A stretch of 64,000 nucleotides of DNA from Onchocerca volvulus (taxonomy: Eukaryota; Nematoda; Chromadorea; Rhabditida; Onchocercidae). Positions 1 to 13,200 of the stretch are shown in pieces. Under the pieces are notes generated by a model, which ran no database searches, was not told the origin of the DNA, and saw nothing but the letters and a program-made list of their open reading frames with translations. The stretch lies in the NCBI GenBank assembly GCA_000499405.2, contig HG738138.1, forward strand, positions 23,155,097 to 23,219,096. Direction: 5' to 3'. Position numbers and translations under genes: made by a program. Positions within the stretch are counted from its first letter, which is position 1. The number at the start of each line of letters is the position of its first letter.

Positions 1-2637
1 TTGATTTGATCAGATTGTCTCCTACAACTTGCCAACTATCGTGTCATCTTAATGTCTCTTTTAGTGATAATGGAATGATATTTACATTGTTATGAATCAG
101 TTTCTGCAGATTATTCACAATCCTTGCAATTCTTCAACTTGCTTCTTAGATTGAAGATTGATGATTTATGCCATCCAGTCTTTACACATCTCATTTATTT
201 TCACATTACAGTCAAATGTTTGATTAAATTTAAAATGAATTTAAAATTTTAAAATTCTTAATCCAATCATTTTCCACTCGAAATGTTTAAATAATTCATT
301 TGATTCATTTCTCGATTGCTATTTACCTTCCCTTCGCTATAAGCTCATCTTTTAAGATATTTCTTTAAGAAAACAAATGCAAGCTAAGATATTAATCCGT
401 ACCGGTTCTACTGTCTCATCTCATCGAAATTTAAAGTACTTTTCAAAAAAAAAGAAGAAATATTTTAATTTTTATCAAACTTGAGATATTTTTCTCGTAT
501 CTTTCTTTTCTTCTCTTTTTTTTTTTGCACTGTTTCCCTCCAAAAAAAAAGTGCTGATTCATGTAGGTTCAATAATCGTTTTCAAAATTTATATTATTAA
601 AGTTAATAATGATGTTAATTCGAAAATGGTTAAAATTATGCCAGCGAAAAACCAATTTTCTGATTTTCCGAAAGAGCGAACAGACATTATCAGCAAGATC
701 ACATACATATTCAGATACCTATCTATCTATCTCGCCATGAAATAGATCATACAAATCTAAAAATTCATCTTGTTAAATATGAAATTTTATTTTATAAAAT
801 CAAAAAAGTCCTTTGAAGATTTTATGATATGTATTAATTAGGCTAACCGTGTGATTATTGGAATACAGGCTTTTTTTCCACTGGAAATTCAAAATTTCCA
901 TATGTTTAGAAAATCAATAATTCGAAGATACAATTTGTCAAAGTATAAAAAAACAGTTGCTCTATCAGAATATATAATTAGAAATGATTGAACTTCCTGC
1001 TTGTACACTTTTTCTTAAAGTGTAAATTTTTCTTTTCTAAAAAGGAAAGAAAAAAAAAACAAAATAATTTAAATGAAGCTATAAAGCTCGATAATATGGC
1101 AGATAGCATTTAGAACTTCTTAGATTCATCAAAAAAAAGAAAAATTAAAACTTTTTTTTCGAAGAATTTTTTCTCATGATCTTCTAAAAATCTGGGAGAA
1201 AAATAACGGAAAAAACCTTCCTCAATAATTTTGTATTTATTTATATTCTTTTAACGTTTGTTAGGTTTGTGTTAGCCTTTTGTTAGTATTGAAGATGGTA
1301 CGGAAATTGCTCATCGTAATGTTTTTGGTAATAAAATTTTCAAAATTTAATATTTGGGAAATTCTCATTTAAGTATTGTAGTCCAGTAATTTTCAGAAAA
1401 CTTATAAAATTATAGACATTAACTGGTCCTTTGTTTGAATCAAATTAGTTCTATTTGAAAATAAAAAACAATTTAACTGTGAAAAAAGTTCAATTCAACC
1501 AAGAAAGAAATTTGATCATTAAAATTAATTTGATTTCGAATGATGATTATACTTCTCGATAGTGTCAAAAATTAGCAATTCAGTCCATTTTCCAATTCAT
1601 TCCATGCATAGACGTCTATTTTGATTTACCTTTTTTGGACTTCTATTCCTCATTTTTAGGATTTGTAGGTATAATTTTCTGAAAATTTTTGAATACTGCT
1701 AAGCAAAACTCAATGTTTACCATCAAATTATCTCATTTCTGCCATAGCTGTAATGATAAATGTTATCAGTGGAATAAATAATTTGTTACACATAAACAGA
1801 TTCAATTCTTTCTCTTTCTTTCTTATGATAATGAAATCGATATACCAAATTAGTTTATTTCTCTTATAATTATGATAAAATTGATATCGCCAAATTATCT
1901 TATTTCCCTGATGATTATGATAAAAACAATGCCACCAAATCACCTCTGAAAATCACAGTTTGAATTTCTTTGTTTGAGCAACACAAATTATTGATAATAA
2001 ATGGAAAAGGAAATACTGATAACTGATTGTTTGTAATAATGTTTACATTTTGAGTGTGCATGCATGAAGGTAAAGATAGTGGTAGAAGTGAAAATTTGCA
2101 GAAAGTTTTCGTATATTCAATGATCACAATGTTCTAGTATGTACGAAATCGATTGATTTTTTCAATATTTTTTTTACATGTTGAACTTTTCTTAGTTTAA
2201 AAAAAAAAAAGAAAAAAGAGATGAAAATTTCCACAAATTGTTCTTTTGCTATTCTAAAGAAAAAGAAAAAAAATGTAACAAATGGTCGATAAGTGCTTCA
2301 GTTATGATGTTTGACGCTTTATGCTTCAAAGGAAATTAGCGCAAAGTAAAAAAGGAATTCCAAGGAGAGAACGATAATATCTAAAAAATTCGTGAATTCT
2401 TCGTAATTACTTTCAAGTTAATCTGATTTATTTGACTCATTTATGTATTTATTTATTTGCCGATAAATTAAAGTATTAAATTGCACACACTAAATTTCGT
2501 TTCGCTTCATTTCGGCAATAAATTTTCTCTTTTTTTTTTTTACAAAAACTGAATTTTGCTTAAAATTTATAGTTATTGATTGCGATCGCTAACCTTTTAA
2601 CTTTGCTGCCAGTAATAAGTGAGACAGGTATACTAAG
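1..2637. other. AT-rich spacer, no gene supported
   Basis: No open frame in this stretch joins into a believable exon chain, and the short frames have the Ile/Lys/Asn/Phe bias expected of random AT-rich DNA. It holds homopolymer A and T runs. The last few hundred bases must include the promoter and leader of the innexin gene that begins at 2638. No trans-splice acceptor of good quality was identified directly before that start. Confidence 0.5.
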
Positions 2638-5600
2638 ATGATGATCGAATCATTAATTTCAATGGTTCGGTATTTGTCACCGAAACAAGACGACGATGCT
2701 ACCGATCGGTTGCATTACCTTTATAGCAGTAATATTCTGCTCGCATTTGCTGTATTGATAAGTTTCAAGCAATTTGGTGGTCGACCATTGGAATGCATGT
2801 TTCCCAACAAATTTCCTGGATCCTGGGAACAAGTGCTTTTTTTTTGGAATTTAAAAAAAATGCATTTTAAAATTTTAGATTTTGCTGCATTAATAAAAAA
2901 AGAAAAAAAAATTAATGGCAATATTAAAAATTAAATTGAAAATTATTCCTTGAAAGAATTCGAATCAAATAAATCATTGTATTCTTTCAGTGCAGCACAT
3001 CTCTCCTAATATAGATATAACCTTAAATCAAACCGTCGACTACTATCAGTAATTTAATTAATCAGTTGAAATATATCTGCTTAAATTTAAATTTATAATT
3101 CGTTGAATGTTTGATTTTTCTCACTAATATTTCAATCAATTAATTCCATTCCTATATAAATCCTTAATTCAGTATGCAGAAAATTACTGTTGGTCACGTG
3201 ACACGTATTACGTACAACCGGACGTTCACGTAGCAACATTGAAACAAAACGAAAGATATACACCGGAACGACAATTATCGTACTACAAATGGGTACCATT
3301 CTTTTTACTTCTACAAGCTGGATGCTTCCGAGTACCGAGCATATTTTGGAATTACCTGTCCTTTAGTTCAGGTAAATATTCACTTTTTTTTTTTCAAAGA
3401 AATTATATCCGTTTTGCGTAATATTGAATGGAAAAATTTATTGATTTTTTTTTATTAAATTTATTGATTTTTTGTTATTAAATTTATTGATTTTTTGAAA
3501 AAATAATTTTTCACTCATTGATACAGTCTTTCCTTTATTTTTTTTTTCTTTTAGGAATACGAATTCATGAAATAATCGAGAAGGCAATGGATCCATCAAA
3601 TATTGATGAAAGTACAAGAAATCGAAATATTGAAACTCTAACGCGTCATATGCAAAATGCTTTGAAATTTCATCGAAGAATATTCAAGTTCTGTTGACAT
3701 ATAACTTTCGGCTTTTTCCTTTTTTGACCTATTTTATTTTAATTAAGCAATTTCATTATTTGTAAAAAAAAAAAACAAATTTTTACAGGCGCAAAATTGA
3801 AGTTCATAAACGGTTGAAATTTTTAAATATCCGCTATACGGCATTTTTCATATCATTGATGTATTTGGCTACCAAAGCATTATACCTTACAAATGCAATT
3901 CTGCAACTCAACATACTTAACAAGTGAAATAGCTTTCTTTCTTTTTTTCTTGGCAGTCAAAAAAAAAGGTCAAAAGGTCGAAGAAAGCCTTGGTTTCTCG
4001 TTAGCCTAGCATTCCGCTTAAATTCAAGAAATAGAATTTTGCCTAATCCAGCATTGTGACTGAAATTTATTCAATTGACGTAAAGTTGGATCAGATTTAT
4101 GTTAAAATTAAGTAAAATTAAGATTTAATTGGATATATTCAGCTGTATTTTAATTTTACATCATGTAATTTGATATTGATTTCTTATCATTTATGACATG
4201 GAGAACTTCTTTTGAATTTTAGATTTTTGCGAACAGATGCAAATAGTTGGTATGGTTTTGATGTAATTAGAGATATTGTAAATGGTACCGAATGGACAAC
4301 ATCCGGTTATTTTCCTCGTGTTTCAGTATGTGATTTCACGGTTAGTAGAAGTACATTATAGATAAATTGTTAATAGATCTTTTGAAATTTGTTGGTTTTT
4401 CCTTCTGATTAATCTGTCTTTACTTGAAACGGAAAAAAATACGGAAAATATTTCCGGAAATCGAAAAAAAAAATTAATCCCAAAATTTAATCAATTTGCA
4501 AATATTTTTAGGTTCGACAAATGGGTAACATTCAACGATATTCCGTACAATGCGTTTTAGTTATCAATATGTTTAATGAAAAAATATTTGTTTTTCTTTG
4601 GTTTTGGTATTCATTTCTTGTGTTTTGCACTGTTTTATCATTTTTTTATTGGTTCATCGTCCTTACATGTCCATGTTTTGGCCATTGGTTCATTTCACGA
4701 AGTTTGGAATTGTCCGAAATGAAATTTGATCCTGAAAGTAAGTGTCTACTAAATTTAAATATCATCGGGTTCTTTTCTTTTTTCTAAGTTTCAACATAAT
4801 TTTTAAATTATATTATTTTTGTTTTTCGTTCTTATTAGTTGTTCTATTCAGTAGTTATTTAATCGCTTAATGTTCATCTCACTGTTCAGCGAAAAAAGAA
4901 AAGTGTTTCCGGTGTACAACAGAAAATTCTGGTATTGATAATTTATAACAAGCTGAATTCAAAATTAGTTTTAAATTTTTTTAAAAGGATTGTTAATTTA
5001 ATATCTTTTCTGATTTTAAAGAAAAAAAAAAGCTAAAGCAATCTTTATTAAATGAATATAGGAAGATTTCTTATATTTTCATAAATCAATCAAGCTTGCA
5101 TAATTTCATGATGTGTGCAAAAATCGTACATCAATTGAATTTGGTAAATGCTCGGATTATTTTCGTCAAAATAATTAGTTCAAAATTGATTGTCATCTAA
5201 TAAACAATTCAGTCGTCACTCTTACGAACAGTAATTATCATAAAATTCAAAGAAAAAATGAAAGAAAATTCTAGCTAAAACAAAAGAAGTGGATCGATTT
5301 GTTAAAAGTTACCTACGGTACGATGGTTTATTTGTGTTACGAATGGTTGAAATTCATGCCGGTGTATTGTTTGTTAACGATCTGATACTTTCGCTTTGGA
5401 ATGCTTTTTATGAAGTTGAAGAAAAGGTATTTTTTCTTCTTTTTTTTGGATTGTTTTTTATGGAATTTAAAAAAAAGGTAGTTTGTTTTTTTCTTTTTAG
5501 AATGTTTTTTATAAAGTTGAAAAAACGATACTTTTTTTTCCTTCATAAGTCATTCAAGAAATGTTCTTCCCTTTTTCTTTTTTGTAATCACTAATTTTTT

Positions 5601-6091
5601 CAAGAATGCTCCTCAAAATGACCTTTTTCTTTGAATTGTTTTTTTAAAAAAAAAAAGATAATTAGATCTTTTAAAATGATTTGGCAACCTACATTGTGCG
5701 TATATATAGTGCAAATTTCAGAAGTTCAGCTCATTTTACAACCTCATGACAAGTTTTTACAGCTGGAATAAGAAATGACAGAAAGATTCTGATTTTTGAT
5801 ACTCTGTGAAATTCTAATTTCTTAATTTCAACTTAATAATTTTTTATTATATCCTTTCTTTTTTTTTCAATCATTTAGCTTTCCGAAGGTCGTGGATTGA
5901 TGGATGATTATAGAGAGAATGCCAGTAATTCATTCCTAGCTGATTCTTTATCGACCGATGTAACCGTAAGAGAAAAGTTTGTCCGTTTACGGAAACCGGC
6001 TAAAGAATTAAAAACTGATCCTGAAGTAAATACAGTATTGTTACCATTGGTACCAGAAAATGTACCGAACGAAAACACTGAAGATACATAA
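2638..6091 (+). CDS. Innexin (gap-junction channel subunit)
   Basis: Innexin, a four-pass membrane protein that forms gap junctions and hemichannels in invertebrates. Eight exons keep phase: 2638-2832, 3173-3371, 3555-3687, 3789-3923, 4223-4340, 4512-4737, 5275-5426 and 5879-6091, giving 456 residues, a normal family length. Seen: membrane segments near residues 30-46 and 107-127, then YTAFFISLMYLATKALYL and FLWFWYSFLVFCTVLSFFYW. The first outer loop carries Cys53 and Cys71 (NYCW), and the second has the pair in SVCDF and VQCVLV. Family hallmarks include RPLECMFPNKFPGSWEQ, EWTTSGYFPRVSVCDF and VINMFNEKIF. The signature YYQWV reads YYKWV at residues 102-106. The start is the first of two adjacent ATG codons, followed by the expected short N-terminal helix. 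The exon 3 donor (GTTCTG) is weak but is the only one that keeps the frame. The hydrophilic tail is acidic. The N-terminus recalls the C. elegans INX-10/INX-11 type; that assignment is from memory and is not certain. Confidence 0.93.
3435..3497. repeat. Short tandem repeat in innexin intron 2
   Basis: Three imperfect copies of a unit of about 23 bases (AAATTTATTGATTTTTT plus a spacer such as GTTATT) lie side by side in the intron after exon 2. It is ordinary intronic slippage-type sequence. No functional role is visible. Confidence 0.75.
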
Positions 6092-9000
6092 ATTGATATT
6101 ATAATTATGAAGTATATTATATGTTAATCTGTGATCTCTTCTTTCCACCTATTCTTTTTTCTCATTCCAAAGTTCGGTAAATTCACGATTCAAACTAGAT
6201 TTAAGAAAATCATGCAAAGAGGCAATCGAAATTTTGTTTTAAATTAGCGATTAATTTTTCTTCATTAAATTTTAATTTCATAAATTAGGAAGAAAAGTGG
6301 ATACTAATCATTTACAATGAATATTCTTAACTTTTCTATAAATTTGACAGAACTATTTTCAAATTACCACTATTTTAGCTACAGTTTCTAAATAACATAT
6401 ACTATTTCCAGTAATTTGCATTAAGGACAAATTAGATTTGTTACGATTTTCGCAACTTAAGGTAAGATAAACCTTTTCAGCTTAACGGAAAATCTAATTT
6501 GCAAAATCTTTACCCAAACAATCTCTTTTATAGGTAGTTTTACGTATTATATTACGTGAATTTTGAAATAAAAAATCCACTCTTGAACTTCGTTCAAATG
6601 GCCAGGTTTTATATATTTTTTAAATGACTTTCATCATTCACATCATTTATCACTTGAAAAAAACAACTAGTATCATGTCCATAAATCCTGACACAATAGT
6701 TTTAATTTATCTTTAAAAAAAAAGCTATGAAGTCAGAAAACCTCAGATGCATAATCTGTCAGTGATAGATTTGCTATCGGCAAGATTTTTTTTGCGGTGT
6801 TATTTTTTCTTGATATTAAACCTTGGATTTTAAATTTTTTGGTGCTTTAATCTTTTTTTTAATATCGATCTTAATCAGCGATATTTTTTACTTCATGCGT
6901 TTTTTCATATTTCTTTTAATTATTCAAGTCTTAGTTTATTTCCGACCTATTTTCTTTGTCGGCCGAAAAATCTTTATTTGCATTCTAGAGTGGGAATTTT
7001 TGAATAGAATATGCTCGGAATCATAATTTAGGAAGAAATGAAATTTGAAGTAAAGATTAAAGCCTTTCATTAAATTTACAAAAATTCAAATTTCCTCGTT
7101 ATTTTCAAATTAATTAAGCTATCTAAGATTTTTGGTCGAATCATACTGTCATTGTTGATTTTATATTTTATTAAAAACAAGAATCTTCAAGCTTGTGCCT
7201 TTCTTTCGTCGACTTTCCATGTTATTTGATGCTTTTATATTCGATGTATTTCTTTTTTTTTTTTTTTTTCAATTCAAGTAAATCGATGAAGCTAGAAGTT
7301 AAAAACCAAACCACGTGAATGTCGTTCAAATGTGCATATCAAAGTTTCTCAATATCTGGAGATAATATGTTATCAATGAATGTTGATAAAGCAAAAGTCG
7401 AAACATTCATTTATCTTTTATAATAAAACAGAGCAGACTCAGTCAAACCTCATCTAAAAATATATATGGTGACAGCAAAAAGGATAAAAATGCTCTAAAA
7501 CTTTATCAATAAGTCTATTACCAAATTTTCGTATAATAATTCAATGATTATTAGCCTAAATCTAAGTATATTACATTTTTCTCATAATATTTCACTTTAA
7601 TTAATTACAAAATTAAGTGCAATGAGTTACAGACTGGATAGATTACTTCAATTATTTTTGACCATGAAATTCGTCTAACCAATAACTAATTTTACCATCC
7701 CACACATCATAGTCATAAAATTTGATTTATTCCATTTTTGAACTTTATTTTAATCAAATCCTCGTTCAAATTTAATTTTTCTGCATTTTAATATTATATT
7801 CATCTACAAACATCCAACAGGCAAGAAGCACATATATTATTTTCCATTGCTTATCAACAATCGACACAGTGTTACAAATCATTGCATGATGATATTGCAT
7901 TTCTTCTATCAGCGCTACGATCTTTCGCAAAAAATATTTCGTAATATTATGCTCACCGTGTCGAACGTTCATTCGCTTTGCATAATATTTGATGATTGGC
8001 TGCATTTTAAATTTCATATTTAAAATTCAATATGAATAGATTCCCATTATAACAAAGAAGCTATATGTCATTTTTATATGTCATGTTATATGTCATTTTT
8101 GAGTGCTTGAAATGTTTCACTATTTGTTCACGAAGGAAAAATGTAAATTTTGTGATCAAATGCTTCAAGCATAACATAGTCTGGAGATTTGATCTCGATT
8201 CATGAAGAGCTAAACGAAATTTGCATATTGGAAGTTCCGGTGGAATCAAGACTGAATTAAACCACTTTCACTAGCATCGCTATCGAAAGAATTATTATAA
8301 CTATTATAGCTGTTACAATAATGATAAAATACTGTCCTACTAATAGTATATCGGTTTCATGCTAGATTGCAATCGGATTTCATATGAATGAATGTCATAT
8401 CATTATTTTGAATTCTTAAACAAGTGATAAGTTATCACAATACACAACCCTGAAAATGGATGGCGTTTGAGCGGAAGACTGGTTACTCAACCGTTGCATA
8501 GCTTGTGTTCAAAAAAAAGAAACCTGGCCGCAACGAGTAAGAAGGTCGCAATGGTTAGCGTTGAAGACTTTGGGCGTAGACCCGGTTGGAACTTCCATTG
8601 GTGCAGATCTTAAAATGGATTTTTATCGGGGCATCGAAACCGAAATTTGGGCCAACCATAAGCTTTCGATGTTGTTAATGCTTAAAATGTGCATTGCTAT
8701 CGCTGAAAATTTCAATATTCATGTCTGTAGGCTTTACTATTCCTTATTTATTGTGTTGCGCCATCTATCGAGGGACTTTATTGTTCGAATTCAAGAACTA
8801 CCGGTTATCACTTAGAAGTTTAGCATGGATAAATTAGCTTTCTCGGAAATAATCACTAATCATTTTCTTTGTCATCTAACAGATCAATGAATTTCTTCTC
8901 GTTTAATCTTGTTCTTCCAATACAAAAATAGAAGCTCAAGTTCAGTAAAGCTCGAGTTCGACCGATCACTGATCTTTCCATCTTTCACATATCGTTCGCG

Positions 9001-9385
9001 CTGATCTTTTCCCGATCCGATTGAGAGAAAGAGGAAAGAATGTATAAAACAACGGCCTTCATTCCTTTTGTATTACATCGTCGCAGGGAGTGTTAGAAGC
9101 GATGCAAGAACATTTGTTGGAGGTTAATCTGACGACGACCCCTTCCTCCTCATTTCATTGATCTTGGGGACGGACATTCCCGTATCGTATAGGATGGGAG
9201 GGAGAGACACAGTCAGTTACCTCGTTCACTGTCATCTTTTAAAGTTCAAAGGTCATACTTCTTCAAGTTCAAAGGTCTTTAAATCCTAAAGAGAACATTG
9301 ATCTTCTCTCTGTTTACAACATGTTTCGATGCATGCATACTTCGATGCAACTATACAGTTCTCTCTAAATGTGATATAGAACTGT

Positions 9386-9390
9386 ATGTG

Positions 9391-9467
<77 letters not shown>

Positions 9468-9480
9468 TGTGTGTGTGCGT
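9386..9480. repeat. (GT)n dinucleotide microsatellite
   Basis: About 95 bases of nearly pure GT/TG repeat, broken once by an A near 9461. The open frames across it on both strands, which read Cys-Val or His-Thr alternation, are artefacts of the repeat. Confidence 0.97.
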
Positions 9481-10184
9481 AAATCGTAAAGATGTGAAAT
9501 TTTGAAAGTTAAACATTTCATGACTTCTAACCTTTACTTTGTATGTCGTAATAGTGCTAGGTGGAATTTTCTTTGCGATTTACTTTCTAATTGACGTATG
9601 TATTACGTATTACTTATATAATGCATCTGATAGTTACACATAAAATTATCTTAAATCCTGTTTTTGTTTTAAAATTTGTCGTACCAGAAATGTGAATTCT
9701 GAAATTATTTGAAGATAGTGATAAAACTGAAAAACTTGCAACTGGAAATTAAGTTAAGATAGGAAAATCGAAAAATAGCTAGCTTATAAAAAAAAAAAGA
9801 AAAAAAACAACAAAGAATCAGCAGAATTTAATTTTTCCTGTATTCTGATATTTTCTTTTTAATTACTCTTTCTCATACATATATATGCATTCCGGATTTC
9901 TCTTGTTTTATCTCTCATTCTTATCCGCTTTCCATATCTCGTTTAGATTTCTACGCTCATTCACCGTCCCGAATTCGGGTTTTGATCTTCTAGCAATTCT
10001 CTCATGGTTATTATTATCTTAGTTTCCCGAATCTATCAATGATGTGATATTGTACTAATCTTTGTACTCTGTTGTAATTCATTTGCGGAATGATATCATG
10101 TATAATAAAAAGAATCCTCTCCCAATCATCCGTTACATTGAATAAATTCGCACGTAATCGCTTAAATAATCGCAGTTAAATTGA

Positions 10185-10194
10185 TTTGTTTCAG
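10185..10194 (+). promoter_or_regulatory. Probable trans-splice or leader-intron acceptor of SPT gene
   Basis: A TTTGTTTCAG acceptor lies 18 bases before the ATG at 10213. A strong acceptor this close to a start codon, with no credible coding exon upstream, is what nematode spliced-leader addition looks like. A short 5' UTR intron would look the same. The leader itself is not in the window. Confidence 0.5.
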
Positions 10195-10212
10195 AAGGAT
10201 AGCTGAATCTGA

Positions 10213-13200
10213 ATGGATGAAACGATCGCGTTGGATTCATTGCCGATAAATGGTCAGGAATGTTCTGAGATATCGGATTCACTACAAAAGATATACGGCG
10301 TTCATCCGTTAACAGTACAATCTTCAAAACTACCTCATCATCAACCAACAATCACCACACAATCAATTCCTCCTCATAAGAACAGCTTTGTGGAAACGCG
10401 TGAAAAGTATATTTTTTTCAAAAGTTTCCTTTTTTCTACCATTTAACAACTATCTAAAGATTTCTTCCTTTTTCATTGCTTTCTTGCGATATTTTAGAAA
10501 ATGAAATTAAAGCAAAAAAATTCTAATATCGAAATATTTTTCATATTTTATTTCCTCTTCTCTCTTCCTTCTTCTCTCTCTCTCTCTTTCTTTTTTTTTC
10601 TCTGTTCGTTGATCATCATTTGTAACATATGTAACACATTTGAATCATTATTTAATGATAATAAATGATCATTCATCCTTCACTCTACTTTTTTCTTCTC
10701 TTTTTGAATATTGCACAATTCTTTTGATTTCAGCGAATGCCTTTTTTTTTTTTTTATTGAATTTTTTTTAAAATTTTCCGAAATTCGGAAGAAAATGAAA
10801 ACAGAAAATGAAAATTAAACGATAAAAAAAAAAAAAAAAAATGGGAATTAATAACAAAAGTATTTCAAACATCAAAAATTATTTTTGTCAAATTGTTAAG
10901 TGACAAATTCCACTTATTAATTAATTTCTGTTTATTGCATTAATTTTTCTTTTTTCTTTTAAATGAAATGTTCGCATTCGTATATATGCAGGTATCCTGT
11001 GGCATCTAATGATACAGAATACTTGCGGAATATTAATAAATGTGAAGGAGAATCTAGCTGTAATAAATCAACTGAGACACTACAACAGGTATGTATTTAT
11101 AGGTGAATCGTTAAAAGTCCAAATTCATCTGAAATCTAGGAATCCCGCCGGCGATTGCATAAGTCGTAATAGGAATTCTTTCTCGTAGCATTCACAATTT
11201 GTGAATAAGACAAGAAATTTTTTGTTCAGAAATAATTAAAAGTAATTTGAAGGAATTAGCAATCTAATAACTAATGAATGGTTCGATTAATCCTTAAATT
11301 GTTATGAATGACAACGTCATGAATTTCTTTCTTTTTTTTTTGTGGTCGATGTTCAATTATAGCTATTGAGCTATCGTATAATCCTACTAAGCATATTCTC
11401 TCTGGCAGTTTTAATCGGCAAATTTCATATGTAATAAAATTTTTGGAAGAGAATTTTAGAATGGAATTATTAAAATGGAATATGAAGGGATATCTCGAAA
11501 ATATAGCAAAAATGAATTCGAACAGGTATATTTCATTATTGTTGTATTTGTAAAATGTTAGTAACTCATATCTATGCGTTAAGAAGCAGCATAATTTTTT
11601 TAATTTCAGCTTTAATTTTGTTGTAATCGTTAGTTTCAATTGATAAAAATATATTTCTAATAAGAATGTCATGATTGAGCTGAATAGATAATACGGTATT
11701 AATGCTGATCTTTGCCAAATTGCAAAATTTGAAAGCCTTCCATTTTACACTATTCACGTAAGATCAAAATGTGGAATAAATTTTATTGACTTATAGAAAT
11801 ATATTTTTTAGAAATATTTAACGATAATTTTGCACACAGTAGTTGTTGTTAAAATACAACTCTTCCAATCTTTAAGAATGTTACATTATTAATTCTAAGC
11901 AATGTTTTTCTTTTTAATTATTATATTTATATTTTAGCCTTAACATTTGATGATGAATTGGTTTTAATAGTTCGTTTAATGTCTCAGTAATAGTGGTTTT
12001 AGAAATTTTTTTTGAATCAAATGTACTTGATGCGCTCTTTTTTGCAGAAAAGTTTACTCACTTCACTCTCTACTTATTTTTGTTGGTCTGTTTTGTTTAT
12101 TTTCGCATTATTACGAGAATTTCTTCGAAAGCACGGCATTGAAAAGAATTTAGCAGCTGCTGAAAGACCAGAACAAAAAGTTAGTAATTTGATTTTTCGA
12201 ATTTAATTGGTAAATTCTAATAAATAGATGGATAATTGAACAAAAGATTATTTTTTATTTTTTATTTTTATTTTTTTCTGTTCAAATCATTTCTTTTTGT
12301 ATTTTTTGACCATTTTCAGGATTTTGTGCCACTTTTCTCACAATGTGAATCCATTTATGAACGGAACTGCTACATGCGTGTGCGAGATGTTTTTGAACGA
12401 CCAATCACTAGTGCTCCGGGAGCAACTGTAAAACTTCTGGATCGCTATTCCGAAGATTATAACTGGAATTATAAGTAGGTTCTCATACTTTTTTGGGTAA
12501 AGAAGTATTCATGATTTTTGTTCCAAAATTTACTTTGTCAATTTATTTTAAAAAACAGGATGTTGCTGTAGGAAAACGTAGAAGTTTTATTCTTGAATAT
12601 GAAAATTGATAATTAATTATTCAATTAATTTTTTGTATTTTGTAGATACACAGAAAGTGAAACAGAAGTGATCAACGTTGGATCATATAATTATATGGGA
12701 TTTGCTGAAACCGATGGCTTGTGTGGGAAAGAAGCAGCAGCAATTATTGACGAACAAGGATTATCAACATGTTGCTCCATCCAACAATTAGGTAACATCC
12801 ATGCATATTTCTTATGTCAGCAGTAGAAATGTTTGATATTTTCTCCTTAATTATTGTTTGAATTTTTCAATACAATAATATTGAGTACTTAACTGTATAA
12901 TTGCAATACTTTTTTTTTTTTCGCATAGATATTCATGCGCTGCAGTTTAGTGAAATATGTGATGTTGAAATTTAAGATTAATAAATATACAATAATATTG
13001 TTTATTCCAATATTTTTCTTTTTTAATACCATTTTTCAACTAATATACATACTCTGTTCAAAATTTAATAACCAAACTTTTAATAATTTTGCAAACTCAC
13101 TGTTATAGTTAATATCTGAATGGTACGAATACGAAGCATATAGCTGTCAGATCATAAGTGAATGATAATTTTGTTACATCATAAATATTATAAAATGCAT

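Larger units (their letters stand above)
6092..10212. other. Spacer between innexin and SPT genes
   Basis: About 4.1 kb without a supported gene. It contains a (GT)n microsatellite near 9.4 kb and small direct repeats near 8.06-8.1 kb. It also has a 13-base inverted match (CAAATTAGATTTT) between about 6430 and 6510 that could fold into a modest hairpin. Two minus-strand open frames of 81 and 62 codons (7772-8017, 8061-8249) show no family resemblance and no splice-compatible partners. Confidence 0.5.

Noticed and set aside
7772..8249. Two adjacent minus-strand ATG frames of 81 and 62 codons
   Set aside because: They are in different frames, have no acceptable splice sites to join them, and resemble no known family. 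Frames of this length occur by chance in AT-rich DNA.
9286..9516. His-Thr repeat protein across the microsatellite
   Set aside because: It is an artefact of the (GT)n repeat. It reads equally well as Cys-Val on the other strand.
11271..11672. 133-codon minus-strand open frame inside an intron of the SPT gene
   Set aside because: It is antisense within an intron. Its composition is dominated by Leu/Ile/Phe/Lys/Asn as expected of AT-rich DNA, and it has no domain, signal peptide or splice partners.
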